NCBI GenBank assembly: GCA_963703145.1
Contig: OY969793.1
Span: 2,666,001-2,730,000, forward strand
Length of the DNA stretch: 64,000 nt
Reading direction: 5' to 3'
DNA from: Bog-756 sp963703145
GTDB lineage: Bacteria > Actinomycetota > Acidimicrobiia > Acidimicrobiales > RAAP-2
Both the position numbers and the translations under genes were made by a program. The notes beneath the pieces were generated by a model. That model searched no databases. It was not told the DNA's origin and saw only the letters and a program-made list of their open reading frames with translations. Below, piece by piece: positions 17,227 through 27,900 of this stretch; the stretch's first letter is position 1; every line of letters starts with the position of its first letter.

Positions 17227-17856
17227 GTGGCCTGCGTGTCCGACGCCCTGGAGGAGATCGACCGCAAGGTCCTCCAGCTGTTCGCGCTGGTCGGCGAGGG
17301 GATGTCGGGTGCGACCCACTCCCTGCTCTCAGGTGACCGAGAGGCGGCCAAGCTGCTGGCCGAGCGGGACCAGGTCGTCGACCGCCTCTATCACGACATC
17401 GAGGAGCTGACCCTCGAGCAGCTCACCGTGGCCGGGATCACCTCGCCCGAGGACCTCCGGTTCCTGGTGACGGTGATCCGGATGCTGCCGGACCTCGAGC
17501 GGAACGGCGATCTGGCCGAGCACGTGGCCCGGCGGGCCGCCCGGGGGCTCGGCACCGAGCTGTCGGCCCGCAGCCGCGGCCTGGTCGAGCGGATGGGGGA
17601 GGTTGCCGTGCACATGTGGCGGGCCACCACGGACGCCTACGCCGAGCGCCTGCCGAAGGCCGCGGCCCAAGTCGATGCCCTCGACGACGAGATGGACGAT
17701 CTCCATGTGAGCCTGACCGTCGAGGTGGTGGCCGGCACCATGCCGCTCCCCGTCGCCGTCGAGCTGGCCATGGTGGCCCGCTTCTACGAGCGGTTCGGCG
17801 ACCACGCCGTCAATCTGGCCAAGCGGGTGGCGGTCCTGTCCCCGGGCAGCCTCTAG
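17227..17856 (+). CDS. phoU: PhoU-family phosphate signalling protein
   Basis: A 209-residue, all-helical protein of two PhoU repeats, each with the metal-binding pattern. These appear as DLERNGDLAEHVARRA in the first and ERFGDHAVNLAKRVA in the second. PhoU dampens phosphate uptake by linking the Pst transporter to a sensor kinase. No pst genes or kinase lie in this window, so it is a separated copy. The start is GTG 17227 or GTG 17236. It converges with asd. Confidence 0.92.
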   Translation: MACVSDALEEIDRKVLQLFALVGEGMSGATHSLLSGDREAAKLLAERDQVVDRLYHDIEELTLEQLTVAGITSPEDLRFLVTVIRMLPDLERNGDLAEHVARRAARGLGTELSARSRGLVERMGEVAVHMWRATTDAYAERLPKAAAQVDALDDEMDDLHVSLTVEVVAGTMPLPVAVELAMVARFYERFGDHAVNLAKRVAVLSPGSL

Positions 17857-17877
17857 GAGTTCTGGACCCGGCCCGGC

Positions 17878-18909
17878 TCAGGCGACGATGCCGAGTGCCA
17901 CGAGGGACTCGGCGATCTGGACGGCGTTGAGGGCCGCCCCCTTGCGCAGGTTGTCCCCACTCACGAACAGCGACAGCCGTCGCTCGTCCTCACCCGCTCG
18001 GCGGATCCGTCCGACCAGCGACGGATCGATCCCGGCCGCGTGCAACGGGGTCGGCACCTCGTCGAGCACGACGCCGGGTGCCACCGCCAGCAGCTCGCTC
18101 GCCTGTTCCGGGGAGAGGGCACGGTCGAACTCGGCCACGATGGCGTGGGAGTGGCCGGTGAACACCGGCACGCGCACACACGTGCAGGTGACGTCCAGCC
18201 CAGGGATCTCGAGGATCTTCCGGCTCTCGTCGCGGAACTTCCGTTCCTCGCTGGTGTCCCCCGACCCGTCGCCGACCGGCGAGCCGGCCATGGGGATCAC
18301 GTTGTGGGCGATCACGTCAGGGAAGGTCGCCGGGGCGGGAAAGTCCAGCGCTGCGCCGTTAAAGGTCAGGGCGGCCGCCCCGTCGACGGTCTTGCGGAGC
18401 TGATCCTCCAGCTCGGCCACGCCGGCCAGGCCGGCCCCCGACACGGCCTGGTAGGTCGCCACGGTGAGCCGACGCAGGCCGGCCGCGTCGTGAAGCGGCT
18501 TCAGCACCGGCATGGCCACCATGGTCGTGCAGTTGGGGTTGGCCACGATGCCCTTGCCGATGGAGCCGAGGGCGGGCCTGTTGACCTCGGGGACGACCAG
18601 CGGCACGTCGGGGTCCATCCGCCAGGCCGACGAGTTGTCGATGACCACCGCACCGGCGGCGGCGAACCTCGGGGCCAGCTCCCTTGACGCGCCGGCGCCC
18701 ACGGAGAACAGGGCCAGATCGAGGCCGGAGAGGTCGGCCGTGGCGGCGTCCTCGACCACCAGCTCGACGTCGCCGAAGGGGAGCCGGCGTCCGGTCGACC
18801 GGGACGATGCGAACAGCCTCAGCTCATCGAGTGGGAACCCGCGCTCGATGAGCACGGTCCGCATGACCGTCCCCACCTGTCCGGTTGCTCCCACCACGGC
18901 GACGCGCAT
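17878..18909 (-). CDS. asd: Aspartate-semialdehyde dehydrogenase
   Basis: Reduces aspartyl phosphate to aspartate semialdehyde, the branch point to lysine/diaminopimelate, threonine and methionine. The 343 residues show the NADP motif VVGATGQVGTVMRTVL. The catalytic Cys is in NPNCTTMVAMPVLKPLH, and the active-site His is in VFTGHSHAIVAEF. It lies 51 bp downstream of the aspartokinase gene on the same strand, the usual ask-asd pairing. Confidence 0.97.
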   Translation of the reverse strand: MRVAVVGATGQVGTVMRTVLIERGFPLDELRLFASSRSTGRRLPFGDVELVVEDAATADLSGLDLALFSVGAGASRELAPRFAAAGAVVIDNSSAWRMDPDVPLVVPEVNRPALGSIGKGIVANPNCTTMVAMPVLKPLHDAAGLRRLTVATYQAVSGAGLAGVAELEDQLRKTVDGAAALTFNGAALDFPAPATFPDVIAHNVIPMAGSPVGDGSGDTSEERKFRDESRKILEIPGLDVTCTCVRVPVFTGHSHAIVAEFDRALSPEQASELLAVAPGVVLDEVPTPLHAAGIDPSLVGRIRRAGEDERRLSLFVSGDNLRKGAALNAVQIAESLVALGIVA

Positions 18910-18960
18910 CGCCCCAGTCTACGGCCCGGGCCGGAGCCCGAGCGACACCGCGGTGCGGCC

Positions 18961-20175
<1,215 letters not shown>

Positions 20176-20270
20176 GGAGGTCAAGGCTACAGGGGCCGCC
20201 CCGGCGTCCCTGTCGACCCGCAGCCGGGCGACGCCGATGGCCCGGGTGCGAGCGACTACCCTGAGGCCCC

Positions 20271-21095
20271 GTGCCCACCGAGAAACGTCAACGCCAGAAG
20301 GCCGGTCGCCAGGCCCGGCTGGCCGCCGAGCAGAAGGCGAAGAAGCGCCGCCAGAACCTCCGGCGCATCATCACACTGGTCGTCGTGGCCGCCGTCGTGG
20401 TGGGCATCTCCTACCTCATCTTCAAGCCCGGCAAGAAGTCGTCGTCCACCTCCACCACCAAGGCCCCGACGTCCACGACCACCACCAAGCCGGCGCCGGC
20501 CGGGGGGTCGGGCGACAAGTCGCCGAGCGCCATCACCACCTCGGCGGACTGCCCGGCCAACTTCAGCGCCACCCTCAACAAGCCCTCGTACTCGTCGGCT
20601 CCGGCCATGACCATCGACACGTCCAAGACCTACACGGCCACCATCACCACCGACATCGGCCCCATCACCGTCCAACTCGACCCGAAGGCCGCCCCCAAGG
20701 CGGTCAACAGCTTCGTCTTCCTGGCCAAGCAGCACTTCTTCGACTGCATCACCTTCCACCGCGTGATCCCCTCCTTCGTGGACCAGACGGGCGATCCCAC
20801 CGGGTCCGGCAGCGGTGGGCCCGGGTACTCCTTCGCCGACGAGCTGCCGGCCACGGCCAACCCGCAGTACCCACTGGGATCCCTGGCCATGGCCAACTCC
20901 GGCGCCAATACCAACGGCAGCCAATTCTTCATCGTGGCCGGCTCCCAGGGCGAGGTGCTCGCCCCCAGCTACTCCCTGTTCGGCAAAGTCACCGCCGGCA
21001 TGGACGTGGTCGACAAGATCAACGCCCAGGGCGCCTCGAGCGGCACCCCGACCACGCTGCACCGGATGGTCTCGGTGACCGTGACCGAGTCCTAG
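20271..21095 (+). CDS. Membrane-anchored cyclophilin-type peptidyl-prolyl isomerase
   Basis: A 274-residue protein with a lysine/arginine-rich cytosolic N-terminus and one membrane span (IITLVVVAAVVVGISYLIF). A Ser/Thr-rich linker follows, then an extracytoplasmic cyclophilin domain (FHRVIPSFVDQTGD, GSLAMANSGANTNGSQFFIV). The active-site Arg (FHRV) and Gln/Phe (SQFF) are present. It probably helps fold exported proteins. The GTG at 20271 is the start. It is followed after 81 bp by a second, soluble cyclophilin. Confidence 0.93.
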   Translation: MPTEKRQRQKAGRQARLAAEQKAKKRRQNLRRIITLVVVAAVVVGISYLIFKPGKKSSSTSTTKAPTSTTTTKPAPAGGSGDKSPSAITTSADCPANFSATLNKPSYSSAPAMTIDTSKTYTATITTDIGPITVQLDPKAAPKAVNSFVFLAKQHFFDCITFHRVIPSFVDQTGDPTGSGSGGPGYSFADELPATANPQYPLGSLAMANSGANTNGSQFFIVAGSQGEVLAPSYSLFGKVTAGMDVVDKINAQGASSGTPTTLHRMVSVTVTES

Positions 21096-21176
21096 GACCA
21101 CCAGGGTCGGGGCCACGTCTCGACCGCCACCACCCCATCACCACCCACATCCCCAGCACAACCAGGAGAAGGCGCC

Positions 21177-21731
21177 ATGGCCCCAGAGATCCCAGCCGTT
21201 GACGGCTCGAGCCCGAAGACCCAGCGATTCGACGGTCCCCCACCCACCGTCATCGACCCGGCCAAGCGCTACTCCGCCGAGATGGTGACCTCCAAGGGCA
21301 CCGTGGTCATCGCCCTCGACGCGGTGGCGGCACCGGCCACGGTCAACAACTTCGTCTTCCTGGCGCGCTGGCACTACTACGACGGCATCGTGTTCCACCG
21401 GATCATCCCGGGCTTCATGCTCCAGGGCGGGGACCCCGAGGGCTCGGGCCGCGGCGGCCCGGGCTACCGCTTCAACGACGAGCTGCCCGCCCCGGGCCGC
21501 TACGAGATCGGCTCGTTGGCGATGGCCAATGCCGGACCCAACACCAACGGCAGCCAGTTCTTCATCGTGAGCGGTCCCGACGGCACCTCGTTGCCGCCGA
21601 GCTACTCGCTCTTCGGCCAGGTGGTCAAGGGGCTCGACGTGGTGAAGGCCATCGAGGGCGTAGGCAGCCGGTCCGGCGCCCCGTCCGAGCAGGTCGTCAT
21701 CGAGTCGGTCACCATCACTGAGTCTGACTGA
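21177..21731 (+). CDS. Cytosolic cyclophilin-type peptidyl-prolyl isomerase
   Basis: A 184-residue soluble cyclophilin with no signal peptide. Catalytic motifs are VFHRIIPGFMLQGGDPEGSG, GSLAMANAGPNTNGSQFFIV and SLFGQVVKGLDVV. The ATG at 21177 has AGGAG eight bases upstream. Its similarity to the preceding membrane-bound enzyme suggests a tandem duplication with divergent localisation. Confidence 0.95.
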   Translation: MAPEIPAVDGSSPKTQRFDGPPPTVIDPAKRYSAEMVTSKGTVVIALDAVAAPATVNNFVFLARWHYYDGIVFHRIIPGFMLQGGDPEGSGRGGPGYRFNDELPAPGRYEIGSLAMANAGPNTNGSQFFIVSGPDGTSLPPSYSLFGQVVKGLDVVKAIEGVGSRSGAPSEQVVIESVTITESD

Positions 21732-21742
21732 GTCCGGCTGGG

Positions 21743-22432
21743 TCAGGCCGGCAGCGCCGCCAGGCCGGCGTCGGCCCGGGCGCCGTCCAGGTAGACGGTG
21801 ACCCGGCCGCCCTCGGCCCGCCACCCGTCGTCGGGGTCCCGGATCAGGGCCGTGCGCTCGGGCACGCCGGCCACCGGCGTGCCGATCGGCGCCAGCTGCA
21901 CCGAGCGGTGGAGCTTCTCGCCGTGCCCGTCCTCGTGGACGTCGCCGAAGTGGGGGACCACCGCCAGCCCGGTGCGGAGGCCCAGCCCGATGGTGAGGCC
22001 GCCGCCCCGGGCGTCCACCATCGGGTCGGTCAACGCCATCGCCGCACCCGAGGAGCCCACCACCACCGCACCGTCGGCCCAGGCGGCGACCAGTGCGTCC
22101 CACACCGCCGAGTGCTTCAGCACGCTCCGGATGTGCATGGGTGAGCTGCCGTTCAGGTAGATGAACCGGGCCCCCCGGACGACGGCTGCGGCACCCTGGT
22201 CCTCGGCGTCGGCCCGCGACAGGACCATCAGACCCTCGACCTGGGCACCCAGGGGGTCGAACCACTGGCTGGCCCGGAGCACCTGGCGTTCGGGGTGCTC
22301 GTAGGCGGCGGCGGTGGGCAGCACCAGCACCTGGTCCGTGCCCGACGCCGCCAGGAACCCGGCGTCGAAGGTGCAGCCCTCGGTCCACTCGCCGCCGCCC
22401 ACCAACGCCAATATCCCCGGGGTTCGCTCCAT
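21743..22432 (-). CDS. Peptidase S51 / cyanophycinase-like protein
   Basis: A 229-residue protein of the class-I-glutaminase-like fold. It begins GILALVGGGEWTEGC, and the nucleophile elbow is VVVGSSGAAMALTDP, matching the GxSAGA serine of S51 enzymes, with a later His (VVPHFGD). Family members are serine exopeptidases such as PepE or cyanophycinase. Without a cyanophycin synthetase nearby, the substrate is unknown. It converges with the cyclophilin gene (11 bp between stops). Confidence 0.8.
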   Translation of the reverse strand: MERTPGILALVGGGEWTEGCTFDAGFLAASGTDQVLVLPTAAAYEHPERQVLRASQWFDPLGAQVEGLMVLSRADAEDQGAAAVVRGARFIYLNGSSPMHIRSVLKHSAVWDALVAAWADGAVVVGSSGAAMALTDPMVDARGGGLTIGLGLRTGLAVVPHFGDVHEDGHGEKLHRSVQLAPIGTPVAGVPERTALIRDPDDGWRAEGGRVTVYLDGARADAGLAALPA

Positions 22433-22482
22433 CGGGCCAACTGTAGAGGTCGGGACCGGCTGCGGCAGACGACTCCTCGGCG

Positions 22483-23844
22483 TCAGGACCAGGGCTCGGT
22501 CGATCCTGCGGCCCGGCGCACCAGTCGGCCGGCGGCGTCGCAGACCTCGGTGGCCAGGGCCAGTGAGTCGGCCAGGATCCCCATGCCTAAGAATCCGTGG
22601 ATCTGATCGTCGTAGCAGCGGTACTCGACGTCGACTCCGCCCTTGCGCAGGGCCTCGGCGTAGTGGGCGCCGTCGTCCCGGAGGGGATCGAGCCCGGCGG
22701 TGACCACGAGCGCGGGCGGCAGGCCGGTGAAGTCGTCGGCCAGCAGCGGCGAGGCCCTCGGGTCCTCCCAGTCGGTCCGGTCCGGCAGGTACTCCCCGCG
22801 GAAGTACTCCATGTCCGCCCGGGTGAGGAAGAGTCCCTCGCTCAGCGTCCGGAACGAGTCGGTGTCGAGCCGGGCGTCCACGGCCGGGTACACGAGGATC
22901 TGGGCCACCGGGGGCGGCACGTCACCGGCACCGGCCGCGCTCTGCTGGGACACCATGGCTGCCAGGTTGCCCCCGGCGCTGTCACCCATCACGCCGACCT
23001 GGCCGGCGGCGAACCCCAACTCGTCGTGGTTGCGGTGGACCCATGCGTACGCCGCCAGGCAGTCCTCGGCGGCGGTGGGGAACGGGTGCTCGGGGGCCAG
23101 TCGGTAGTCGACGGCCACCACCACGCAGCGGCTGGCCGCTGCCAGCATCCGACAGGTCCCGTCGTGGGTGTCGAGGTCGCCGGTGACCCAGCCCCCTCCG
23201 TGGAAGAAGACGATGGCCGGGGGGCGTCCCTGGTTCCCGGGCCCCGCCCCGATCCCGATCCCGTACTGGCGGTAGACCCGCACGGGGATGCCGGCCGAAC
23301 CCGGGCCGCCGGGCACGGTACGCCCCGAGACGTGGACGTCGGTGCGCACCGGCATGGCCAGTCGTGTCGAGAGGCGCAGCTGGTTCCGCATGACCACCGG
23401 GTCGCGGACGCTGTCGTCACCGCGCTGGCGGCCACCGAAGCGGTCGGCCAGCGCCATCATGGCCTGGGTGCCCCGGTTGAGCACCCGTCCATCCCGCTCG
23501 ACCGGCTCCCGTGCGCCGAGGACGGCGAGCACCGCGTCGGGGTGGGCCAGGAGTGCGGCCACGACTCGGGTGGCGACCGGCCAGTGCTCATGGGCCCGCT
23601 GGAGCCGGCGGTCATAGAGGGCACGGCTGCGCCTCGGCCCGCGCCACCGGCCGGGGCCACTTGCCGCCTCGGACCGACCCGGGACTGCGGCCGCGGGCGC
23701 CGCCCGCTTCTGCGGTGCCGCCTTGGTGGCCTTTGCCGCCTTGGTGGTCTTCGCCGCCTTGGTGGCCTTGGTTGCCTTGGCGGCCCGGGGAGCAGGACGT
23801 GCCCTGCCGGCCGCCGGTCCGGACGATTCGGGGGTGGGGTCCAC
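22483..23844 (-). CDS. HSL-family alpha/beta hydrolase with Lys/Ala/Thr-rich N-terminal extension
   Basis: Predicted esterase/lipase of 453 residues. The C-terminal 330 residues show the hormone-sensitive-lipase oxyanion motif FFHGGGWVTGD, the nucleophile elbow GVMGDSAGGNLAAM, the Asp in AGLDPLRDDG and the His in DDQIHGFLGMG. The N-terminal segment contains KATKATKAAKTTKAAKATKA, resembling histone-H1-like or phasin tails, which is unusual in an esterase. The start is taken as GTG 23844; upstream sequence in this frame belongs opposite the SDR gene. The substrate is unknown. Confidence 0.85.
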   Translation of the reverse strand: MDPTPESSGPAAGRARPAPRAAKATKATKAAKTTKAAKATKAAPQKRAAPAAAVPGRSEAASGPGRWRGPRRSRALYDRRLQRAHEHWPVATRVVAALLAHPDAVLAVLGAREPVERDGRVLNRGTQAMMALADRFGGRQRGDDSVRDPVVMRNQLRLSTRLAMPVRTDVHVSGRTVPGGPGSAGIPVRVYRQYGIGIGAGPGNQGRPPAIVFFHGGGWVTGDLDTHDGTCRMLAAASRCVVVAVDYRLAPEHPFPTAAEDCLAAYAWVHRNHDELGFAAGQVGVMGDSAGGNLAAMVSQQSAAGAGDVPPPVAQILVYPAVDARLDTDSFRTLSEGLFLTRADMEYFRGEYLPDRTDWEDPRASPLLADDFTGLPPALVVTAGLDPLRDDGAHYAEALRKGGVDVEYRCYDDQIHGFLGMGILADSLALATEVCDAAGRLVRRAAGSTEPWS

Positions 23845-23982
23845 CTGACCATGGTGTCGGGAGGGTGACACGATGGCAAGCGCCTCGGAGCGACCCGGGC
23901 GCCACGAGGTTGGTGGACCGGACCCGGCTCCGGCTGATCGGTCAGGATGGGGCGGCAACCGTCGATCCGCGGGAGGTAGGAC

Positions 23983-24891
23983 ATGGCCAGGTCCGAAGAG
24001 CGAAAAGCCCAGCAGAGGGCCCACTTCGTCGGAGCATCCGCCGTCGTCACGGGCGGCGCGTCGGGCATCGGCCGGGCCCTGGCCACCGAGTTGGTGGCCC
24101 GGGGGGCGAACGTCCTCGTGGCCGACATCGACGGGGACGCCGCCAAGGGTGTGGCGGCCGGGCTCGACGGGTCCGGGGCCGGAGTGGCCCAGGCCACGAC
24201 CATGGACGTCACCGATGCGGCGTCGGTGGCCGAGGGGATCGGCCGGTTCGCCGCCGACCACGACGGGTTGGACTTCATGTTCAACAACGCCGGCATCGCG
24301 GTGGGCGGCGAGGTCAGCCAGCTGTCGCTCGGCCACTGGCGCCGGGTCGTGGACGTCAACCTGATGAGCGTCATCCACGGGGTCGACGCCGCCTACCCGG
24401 GGATGATCGAGCGGGGCCGGGGGCACATCGTCAACACGGCATCGCTGTCGGGGCTGCTGCCCAGCCCGCTGCTGGTCCCCTACTCCACCACCAAGCACGC
24501 CGTGGTGGGGCTGAGCGTCGGGCTCCGGGTCGAAGCGGCCAACCACGGGGTGCGGGTCAGCGTGCTCTGTCCGGGGGTCATCGACACACCGCTGCTGGAC
24601 CGCGGGAACCCCGACGACCTCCCCGACGTGGCCTCGATGCCCGACATCCGGGCCATGCTCACCGAGCTCATGGGCAAGTCGTACCCGGCGGCCTCCCTGG
24701 CCTCGGACGCGCTCGACGCCGTGGCCCTCAACCGGCCGATCATCGTGGCGCCCCGGCGGGCCCGGGCCATCTGGGCCGCCTACCGGGCCTGGCCCAGCCT
24801 CCTCATCGACCAGAGCCCCAAACGGCTCTCGGCCATGCGGTCCCGGGGCCCGGGAACGGCCCCGAGGCAGGACGAGGCGGCCCGCCGCTAG
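23983..24891 (+). CDS. Short-chain dehydrogenase/reductase
   Basis: NAD(P)-dependent classical SDR of 302 residues: cofactor loop TGGASGIGRALA, NNAG (MFNNAGIAV), catalytic Ser in NTASLSG and YSTTKHAV (YxxxK). The C-terminal tail of about 50 residues is basic. It begins the plus-strand set SDR, hbd, ecm and DUF3097, with 11 bp to hbd, so a role near acyl-CoA metabolism is plausible. It is not clearly PhaB-like, and the substrate is not readable. Confidence 0.9.
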   Translation: MARSEERKAQQRAHFVGASAVVTGGASGIGRALATELVARGANVLVADIDGDAAKGVAAGLDGSGAGVAQATTMDVTDAASVAEGIGRFAADHDGLDFMFNNAGIAVGGEVSQLSLGHWRRVVDVNLMSVIHGVDAAYPGMIERGRGHIVNTASLSGLLPSPLLVPYSTTKHAVVGLSVGLRVEAANHGVRVSVLCPGVIDTPLLDRGNPDDLPDVASMPDIRAMLTELMGKSYPAASLASDALDAVALNRPIIVAPRRARAIWAAYRAWPSLLIDQSPKRLSAMRSRGPGTAPRQDEAARR

Positions 24892-24902
24892 CATCGACCC
24901 CT

Positions 24903-25757
24903 ATGTCAATCGCGCGAGTGGGAATTGTCGGTTCGGGGATCATGGGCTCGGGCATCGCCGAGACCGCGGCGGTCAGCGGCTTCGAGGTGGTGCTGCGCTC
25001 GCGCAGCCAGTCCACGGCGGACGCCACGCTGGCAGCCCTCGAGAAGTCGCTCAACCGGCAGGTCGAGAAGGGGAAGAAGACCACCGAGGAGCGTGACGCC
25101 GCCCTGGCCCTGGTGACGGGCACCTCGGACCTCGGCGCCCTGAAGGACGTGGACCTGGTCATCGAGTCGGTGGTCGAGGACCTGGCGGTCAAAAAGGAGC
25201 TCTTCAACGAGCTCGACCGGATCACGGGCGACACGACCATCTTGGCCACCAACACCTCGACGCTGCCGGTGATCGAGCTGGCCATGCAGACCGGCCGGCC
25301 CGCACAGGTGTGCGGCGTCCACTTCTTCAATCCCGCCCCGGTGATGGCCCTGGTCGAGGTGGTCCGCCCGCTCACGGCCAGCGATGCCACCATCGCCTCG
25401 GTCAAGGCGTTCGCCGAGGCCTGCGGCAAGACGCCCGTCGAGGTCAAGGACCAGGCCGGCTTCATCGTGAACGCCTTGTTGTTCCCCTACCTCAACAACG
25501 CGGTCCGGCTCTACGAGCAGGGCGTGGCCTCCGTCGAGGACATCGACACGGCCATGAAGGGCGGCTGCGGATTCCCGATGGGCCCCTTTGCCCTGTTGGA
25601 CCTGGTGGGGCTGGACACGTCGCTCGCCATCCTCGATGCCCTCTACGCCGAGTTCCGCGATCCGAACTACGCCGCCATGCCCCTCCTGCGCCGCATGGTC
25701 GCCGCCGAGCAGCTGGGCCGCAAGACCGGACAGGGATTCCTCGACTACCACAAGTAA
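24903..25757 (+). CDS. 3-hydroxybutyryl-CoA dehydrogenase
   Basis: NAD(P)-dependent (S)-3-hydroxyacyl-CoA dehydrogenase of 284 residues, the short Hbd type without a hydratase domain. It has the Rossmann motif VGIVGSGIMGSGIAETAA, the catalytic His in HFFNPAPVMALVEVV and GGCGFPMGPFALLDLVGLD in the C-terminal dimer domain. It would interconvert acetoacetyl-CoA and 3-hydroxybutyryl-CoA. It lies 50 bp upstream of ethylmalonyl-CoA mutase, so it fits the second step of the ethylmalonyl-CoA pathway here. The ATG is at 24903. Confidence 0.95.
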   Translation: MSIARVGIVGSGIMGSGIAETAAVSGFEVVLRSRSQSTADATLAALEKSLNRQVEKGKKTTEERDAALALVTGTSDLGALKDVDLVIESVVEDLAVKKELFNELDRITGDTTILATNTSTLPVIELAMQTGRPAQVCGVHFFNPAPVMALVEVVRPLTASDATIASVKAFAEACGKTPVEVKDQAGFIVNALLFPYLNNAVRLYEQGVASVEDIDTAMKGGCGFPMGPFALLDLVGLDTSLAILDALYAEFRDPNYAAMPLLRRMVAAEQLGRKTGQGFLDYHK

Positions 25758-25807
25758 CCAGCGGGTAACCTGTCGGAACATGCAGCGTCACGGCGACGAG
25801 CGACGAG

Positions 25808-27847
25808 GTGCGACCAGTGTCACGACCTGAGGATCCGACGCCAGCCCCGCTGGACACTCCGACCACTCCCCAGCGGGACAAGCCCTGGGTGATGCGGACC
25901 TACTCGGGCCACTCCACGGCCAAGGCGTCCAACGAGCTCTACCGGACCAACCTGGCCCGGGGGCAGACCGGGCTGTCCATCGCCTTCGACCTCCCGACCC
26001 AGATCGGCTACGACCCCGACTCGCCCGAGGCGGCCGGTGAGGTCGGCAAAGTGGGCGTCCCGGTGGCCCACCTCGGCCACATGGCCCAGCTCCTCGACCA
26101 GATCCCGGTCGAGTCCATGAACACCTCGATGACCATCAACGCCACGGCGGGTTGGCTCCTCGGCCTCTACATCGCCAACGCCGAGGACCACGGCGTCGAT
26201 CCCCGGGTCCTGTCGGGCACCACCCAGAACGACATCGTCAAGGAGTACCTCTCACGGGGGACCTTCATCTTCCCGCCGCTCCCGAGCCGGCGGCTGACCG
26301 TCGACACCATCGCCTACACCGTCCGCAACGTCCCCAAGTGGAACCCGATCAACGTCTGCAGCTACCACCTCCAAGAAGCCGGGGCCACCCCCCACCAGGA
26401 GGTGGCCTACGCCCTGGCGACCGCCATCGGCGTGCTCGACGCCGTCCGTGACTCGGGCCAGATCCCCCCCGACGAGTTCCCCTCGGTGGTGGGCCGGATC
26501 TCGTTCTTCGTGAATGCCGGGGTCCGGTTCGTGGAGGAGACCTGCAAGATGCGGGCGTTCACCGCACTGTGGGACCGCGTCTGCACCGAGCGCTACGGCG
26601 TCACTGATCCCAAGCTGAAGCGCATGCGCTACGGCGTCCAGGTGAACTCGCTCGGCCTGACCGAGGCCCAGCCGGAGAACAATGTCCCGAGGATCGTGCT
26701 CGAGTCCCTCGGCGTCACGCTGTCGAAGAACGCCCGCGCCCGGGCCCTGCAGCTCCCGGCCTGGAACGAGGCGCTCGGTCTGCCCCGTCCCTGGGACCAG
26801 CAGTGGTCACTGCGGATCCAGCAGATCCTGGCCTTCGAGTCCGACCTGCTGGAGTACGGCGACATCTTCGACGGCTCGGTGGTCATCGAGGCCAAGACCG
26901 CAGAGGTGGCCGAGGCGTCGTGGGCCGAGCTGCAGAGCGTCCTCGACCTGGGTGGGGCGTTCGAGGCCATCGACGAGCTGAAGAGCCGGCTGGTCCGGAG
27001 CCAGGCCGAGCGGGTGCGGCGCATCGAGACCGGCGATCTCCAGGTGGTGGGCGTCAACTGCTTCACCGAGACGGCCGAGTCCCCCCTCTCGGGTGGGATG
27101 GGCGACGACGGGCAGGGATCGATCCTGCGGGTCGATCCGGCGGTCGAATCCGAGCTCCGGGTCGACGTGGAGGCCTGGCGGGCCGCCCGGGACGGTGCCC
27201 GGGTGACCAAGGCCCTCGACGACCTCCGCCGTGCCGCCGAAGGGACCGACAACATCATGCCGGCCACCATCGCGCTGGCCCATGCCGGTGGCACCACCGG
27301 CGAGTGGGCGGGCGCCCTGCGCCAGGTGTTCGGCGAGTACCGCGCCCCGACCGGCGTGAGCGGCGGCGTCGGCCACCGGGGGGCGGAGTTCCGCGCCGTG
27401 CTGGCGCGCTCGAAGGCCATGGCCGATCACGACGGCGGGCCGCCCAAGCTGCTGGTGGCCAAACCCGGGCTCGACGGCCACTCCAACGGGGCCGAGCAGA
27501 TCGCGGTGGCCGCCCGGGACGCCGGGTTCGAGGTGGTCTACCAGGGCATCCGGCTGTCCCCGGCCGAGATCGCCGCCGCCGCCCGGGACGAGGACGTCGA
27601 CGTGGTGGGCATCTCCATCCTGTCCGGGTCGCACCTGGAGCTGGTCCCCGAGGTGGTGGACCGCCTACGGGCCGCCGGGGTGGACGCCCCGGTGGTGGTG
27701 GGCGGCATCATCCCCCCCGAGGATGCCGACATCCTGATCGGCAAGGGGGTGGCGCGCGTCTACACGCCCAAGGACTTCATGATCGGCCAGATGATGGACG
27801 ACATGGTGACCCTGGCCCGGGAGCACCGCGCCCTGCCGGTGGGCTAG
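25808..27847 (+). CDS. ecm: Ethylmalonyl-CoA mutase (coenzyme B12-dependent)
   Basis: Rearranges (2R)-ethylmalonyl-CoA to methylsuccinyl-CoA. The 679 residues combine the mutase barrel with a C-terminal B12 domain (from about residue 555). The barrel shows MRTYSGHSTAKASNELYRTN, FDLPTQIGYDPDSPEA, MNTSMTINATAGWLL and SGTTQNDIVKEYLSRGTFIF. The B12 domain carries KPGLDGHSNGAEQIAVAARD, in which DGHSNG is the DxHxxG cobalamin motif. The GHSNGAEQIA form is what I associate with Ecm/MeaA rather than methylmalonyl-CoA mutase. The start is GTG 25808 or GTG 25817. The ccr and epimerase genes 5 kb away support the assignment. Confidence 0.93.
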   Translation: MRPVSRPEDPTPAPLDTPTTPQRDKPWVMRTYSGHSTAKASNELYRTNLARGQTGLSIAFDLPTQIGYDPDSPEAAGEVGKVGVPVAHLGHMAQLLDQIPVESMNTSMTINATAGWLLGLYIANAEDHGVDPRVLSGTTQNDIVKEYLSRGTFIFPPLPSRRLTVDTIAYTVRNVPKWNPINVCSYHLQEAGATPHQEVAYALATAIGVLDAVRDSGQIPPDEFPSVVGRISFFVNAGVRFVEETCKMRAFTALWDRVCTERYGVTDPKLKRMRYGVQVNSLGLTEAQPENNVPRIVLESLGVTLSKNARARALQLPAWNEALGLPRPWDQQWSLRIQQILAFESDLLEYGDIFDGSVVIEAKTAEVAEASWAELQSVLDLGGAFEAIDELKSRLVRSQAERVRRIETGDLQVVGVNCFTETAESPLSGGMGDDGQGSILRVDPAVESELRVDVEAWRAARDGARVTKALDDLRRAAEGTDNIMPATIALAHAGGTTGEWAGALRQVFGEYRAPTGVSGGVGHRGAEFRAVLARSKAMADHDGGPPKLLVAKPGLDGHSNGAEQIAVAARDAGFEVVYQGIRLSPAEIAAAARDEDVDVVGISILSGSHLELVPEVVDRLRAAGVDAPVVVGGIIPPEDADILIGKGVARVYTPKDFMIGQMMDDMVTLAREHRALPVG

Positions 27848-27900
27848 GTCCGCTCCCCCACCTCCACCCGCGCGCCCACCCCAGCCGGTAGGTTCCCGGC

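Noticed and set aside
23850..24894. An upstream extension of the esterase frame by about 350 codons
   Set aside because: It lies opposite the SDR gene, which has clear motifs. The extension is low-complexity antisense sequence.
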